Shown here: piece after piece, positions 62,761 through 64,000 of the stretch
Layout: the number at the start of each line of letters is the position of its first letter
Numbering within the stretch: position 1 is the first letter of the stretch
Assembly (NCBI GenBank): GCA_963170055.1
Contig: CAUJGJ010000313.1
Span: 2,437,701 to 2,501,700 of the forward strand
Origin: Halisarca cf. caerulea
Taxonomy: Eukaryota; Porifera; Demospongiae; Chondrillida; Halisarcidae
DNA: 64,000 nucleotides
Reading direction: 5' to 3'
The notes under the pieces: model-generated
The model's database searches: none
What the model was told of the DNA's origin: nothing
What the model saw: only the letters and a program-made list of their open reading frames with translations
Position numbers and translations under genes: made by a program

Positions 62761-63289
62761 CCTCAACATTACACCACCATACTATGGCCACACATAGTAA
62801 TAATAATCTGTGTAGCTATGGAGACTCCACAATATAGGAACCATACACAACATGTCATGCATGGAATTTGTGTATAACTATGGATGGGGACCTCATAACT
62901 GGACCCCAGTAAGCAATTGGGTCAGTCGATTCCTGAGTGTGCTCAAGTTCTAAAGAACAACTGCCTATCATAATGTTACTATTTACCTCTCAGCTGGGAA
63001 GGAACAAGCTATTCTAGTGACTATCGTTATACTTACTGATATAGTGGATACTGAAGAACCTCCTGGTGTTGATCTCTGTCCTAAGAACTCTGTTCTATCG
63101 TTTAAAGTTAGCTTGTAAGTTGTTCATGATCAAATCCGTACCACAAGATGCACTGAAACAGTCTTGGCATTCTAAATTTCACTGAGCCGAGATATGAGCC
63201 GAGATATAAAGAAATTAGGCGGTTGTAAAACTCATCGGAACGAAAATACTGTTGGTTTCCAGAAAGTCCCCAAAACTACGGCAGGAGCC
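62761..63289. other. Decaying repeat edge and unassigned sequence
   Basis: The first 140 bp hold worn GGGGACC-type units; the rest has no recognisable gene or repeat until the right inverted arm begins. Confidence 0.4.
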
Positions 63290-63852
63290 CCATTTCTATC
63301 GTAGCTATGGGGCCCGGGAGCCCCATATCTACGCAAATATAGGGCCGGGGGGCCCCATATCTACGTAGATTTGGGGACGGGGAGCCCCAAATTCAAGGGT
63401 CCCCATTTTCACATGACACCCCCATTCACCTAATACAAGTTTACAAAATGATGGCCATTTTTGTCACGGAACCAGTGCAACTACACAACCCAGTTTTAGG
63501 AGCTATATCGCATCGACTACTGAGCGCAGAACTACCAAACTTTCTCAGTTTTAAAGAACACATGTACCGCTCTCCAATACAGTTACAAGGGTTGCATCAC
63601 GTGCGTATCTGAGAAGTATCAGCCAAAGACCGATAGTACATTGGTTTGCCCGATCTTTGATGGTTTCGATTAGTTGGTTTCTGTGCCCAGAGCTCAGTAC
63701 GGATAAGAGTAATATCATTTCTTTAGAGTAAATAGTTGTTTGAATTATATGTGCTTTTAGTTAATACTAGACATTAGCTAATTCGCTTGCAGGTTTTAAA
63801 AATACGGTGTCTGAACATACATGGTGACCGATCATTGATATTTTACTCTACA
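63290..63852 (-). repeat. Right arm of long inverted repeat
   Basis: The reverse complement matches the left arm at 58048-58075 plus 58910-59410. Its inner end carries several GGGGCCCC and CATATCTACG units like the inner end of the left arm. Its outer part is uninterrupted, which gives the pre-insertion state of the hAT-like target site in the left arm. Confidence 0.75.
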
Positions 63853-64000
63853 GTGGTTGCGCATGCTCAAGCACTCGCGGCGACCAGATTGCTCTTGTAT
63901 GTTCCACGTTTGTTGTTTTCGTTCTTTTGGTAAAGTTTCACTGTTCATTGGCATCTAGAGCAGACATGCCCCTGACTGTGTTATGCATGGCCGAAATACG
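63853..64000. other. Right flank, nothing recognised
   Basis: About 150 bp of non-repetitive-looking sequence outside the inverted repeat. No gene can be supported. Confidence 0.3.

Larger units (their letters stand above)
58048..63852. mobile_element. 5.8-kb unit bounded by long inverted repeats (candidate large DNA element)
   Basis: The outermost match is TGTAGAGTAAAATATCAATG at 58048 and its complement ending at 63852. After removing the hAT-like insertion at 58076-58909, the match continues: CGGTCACCATGTATGTTCAG on the left mirrors 63811-63830, and the arms stay alignable for several hundred bases. The 56 bp at 59078-59133 match the complement of 63608-63663 with two mismatches. The arms end in GGGGCCCC-rich sequence near 59410 and 63290. 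The interior has no transposase or polymerase, only a retroelement fragment and tandem repeats. Obvious target duplications are lacking. It may be a non-autonomous element, an old inverted duplication, or the decayed shell of a larger transposon. Confidence 0.6.

Noticed and set aside
58048..63852. Maverick/Polinton or a DIRS-type element
   Set aside because: The long inverted arms are suggestive, but no polymerase, integrase, capsid or tyrosine recombinase coding is visible and the unit is far shorter than a Maverick.

Overview
The window looks like repeat-rich nuclear DNA from an animal, and no intact host gene could be identified. The clues are AT-rich satellite DNA, non-LTR retrotransposon remnants with restriction-like-endonuclease tails, hAT-like and palindromic elements with terminal inverted repeats, a tRNA-like Pol III promoter pair, and no compact operon-like coding. 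The retroelement protein families resemble ones I associate with sponges and cnidarians; this is an inference from family resemblance, not a species identification.

Positions 1-46964 are one continuous satellite array of about 353 head-to-tail monomers of 133 bp (a minority 131 bp). Most of each monomer is nearly invariant. A 35-bp box has two main alternative sequences (A and B), a rarer shortened form (C) and B/A chimeras. Above the monomer there are repeats of several monomers at several scales: about 796 bp, 1330 bp, 2.79 kb and 2.92 kb, plus segment copies 9.6 kb and about 34 kb apart. The array ends inside a monomer at 46964. Degenerate copies in the opposite orientation follow (46965-47400), then a looser family of about 146 bp (47401-49243) that seems distantly related to the satellite. 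A 728-bp palindromic element with a TA target duplication interrupts that family, and a (TA)n tract closes it.

From 49.4 to 58.0 kb is a graveyard of mobile DNA. It holds a 60-bp tandem repeat block, a 419-bp hAT-like element, a decayed minus-strand retroelement (52.1-53.2 kb) inside a segment bounded by 16-bp direct repeats, and a retrotransposon cut off just before its catalytic YLDD motif but open for about 490 codons to its stop. A 1.66-kb hAT-like element follows, with a LINE-like tail, an inverted-repeat element and a tRNA-like SINE nested inside it. A 63-bp tandem repeat comes next.

Positions 58048-63852 are bounded by long inverted repeats of roughly 0.5 kb. The left arm is split by an 834-bp hAT-like insertion. 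The interior holds a second decayed fragment of the 52-53 kb retroelement family and a large block of the 60-bp repeat, which is itself duplicated. This large inverted-repeat unit and the structured satellite are the most interesting parts of the window. No genes act together here; the logic is insertion, nesting, tandem expansion and decay.
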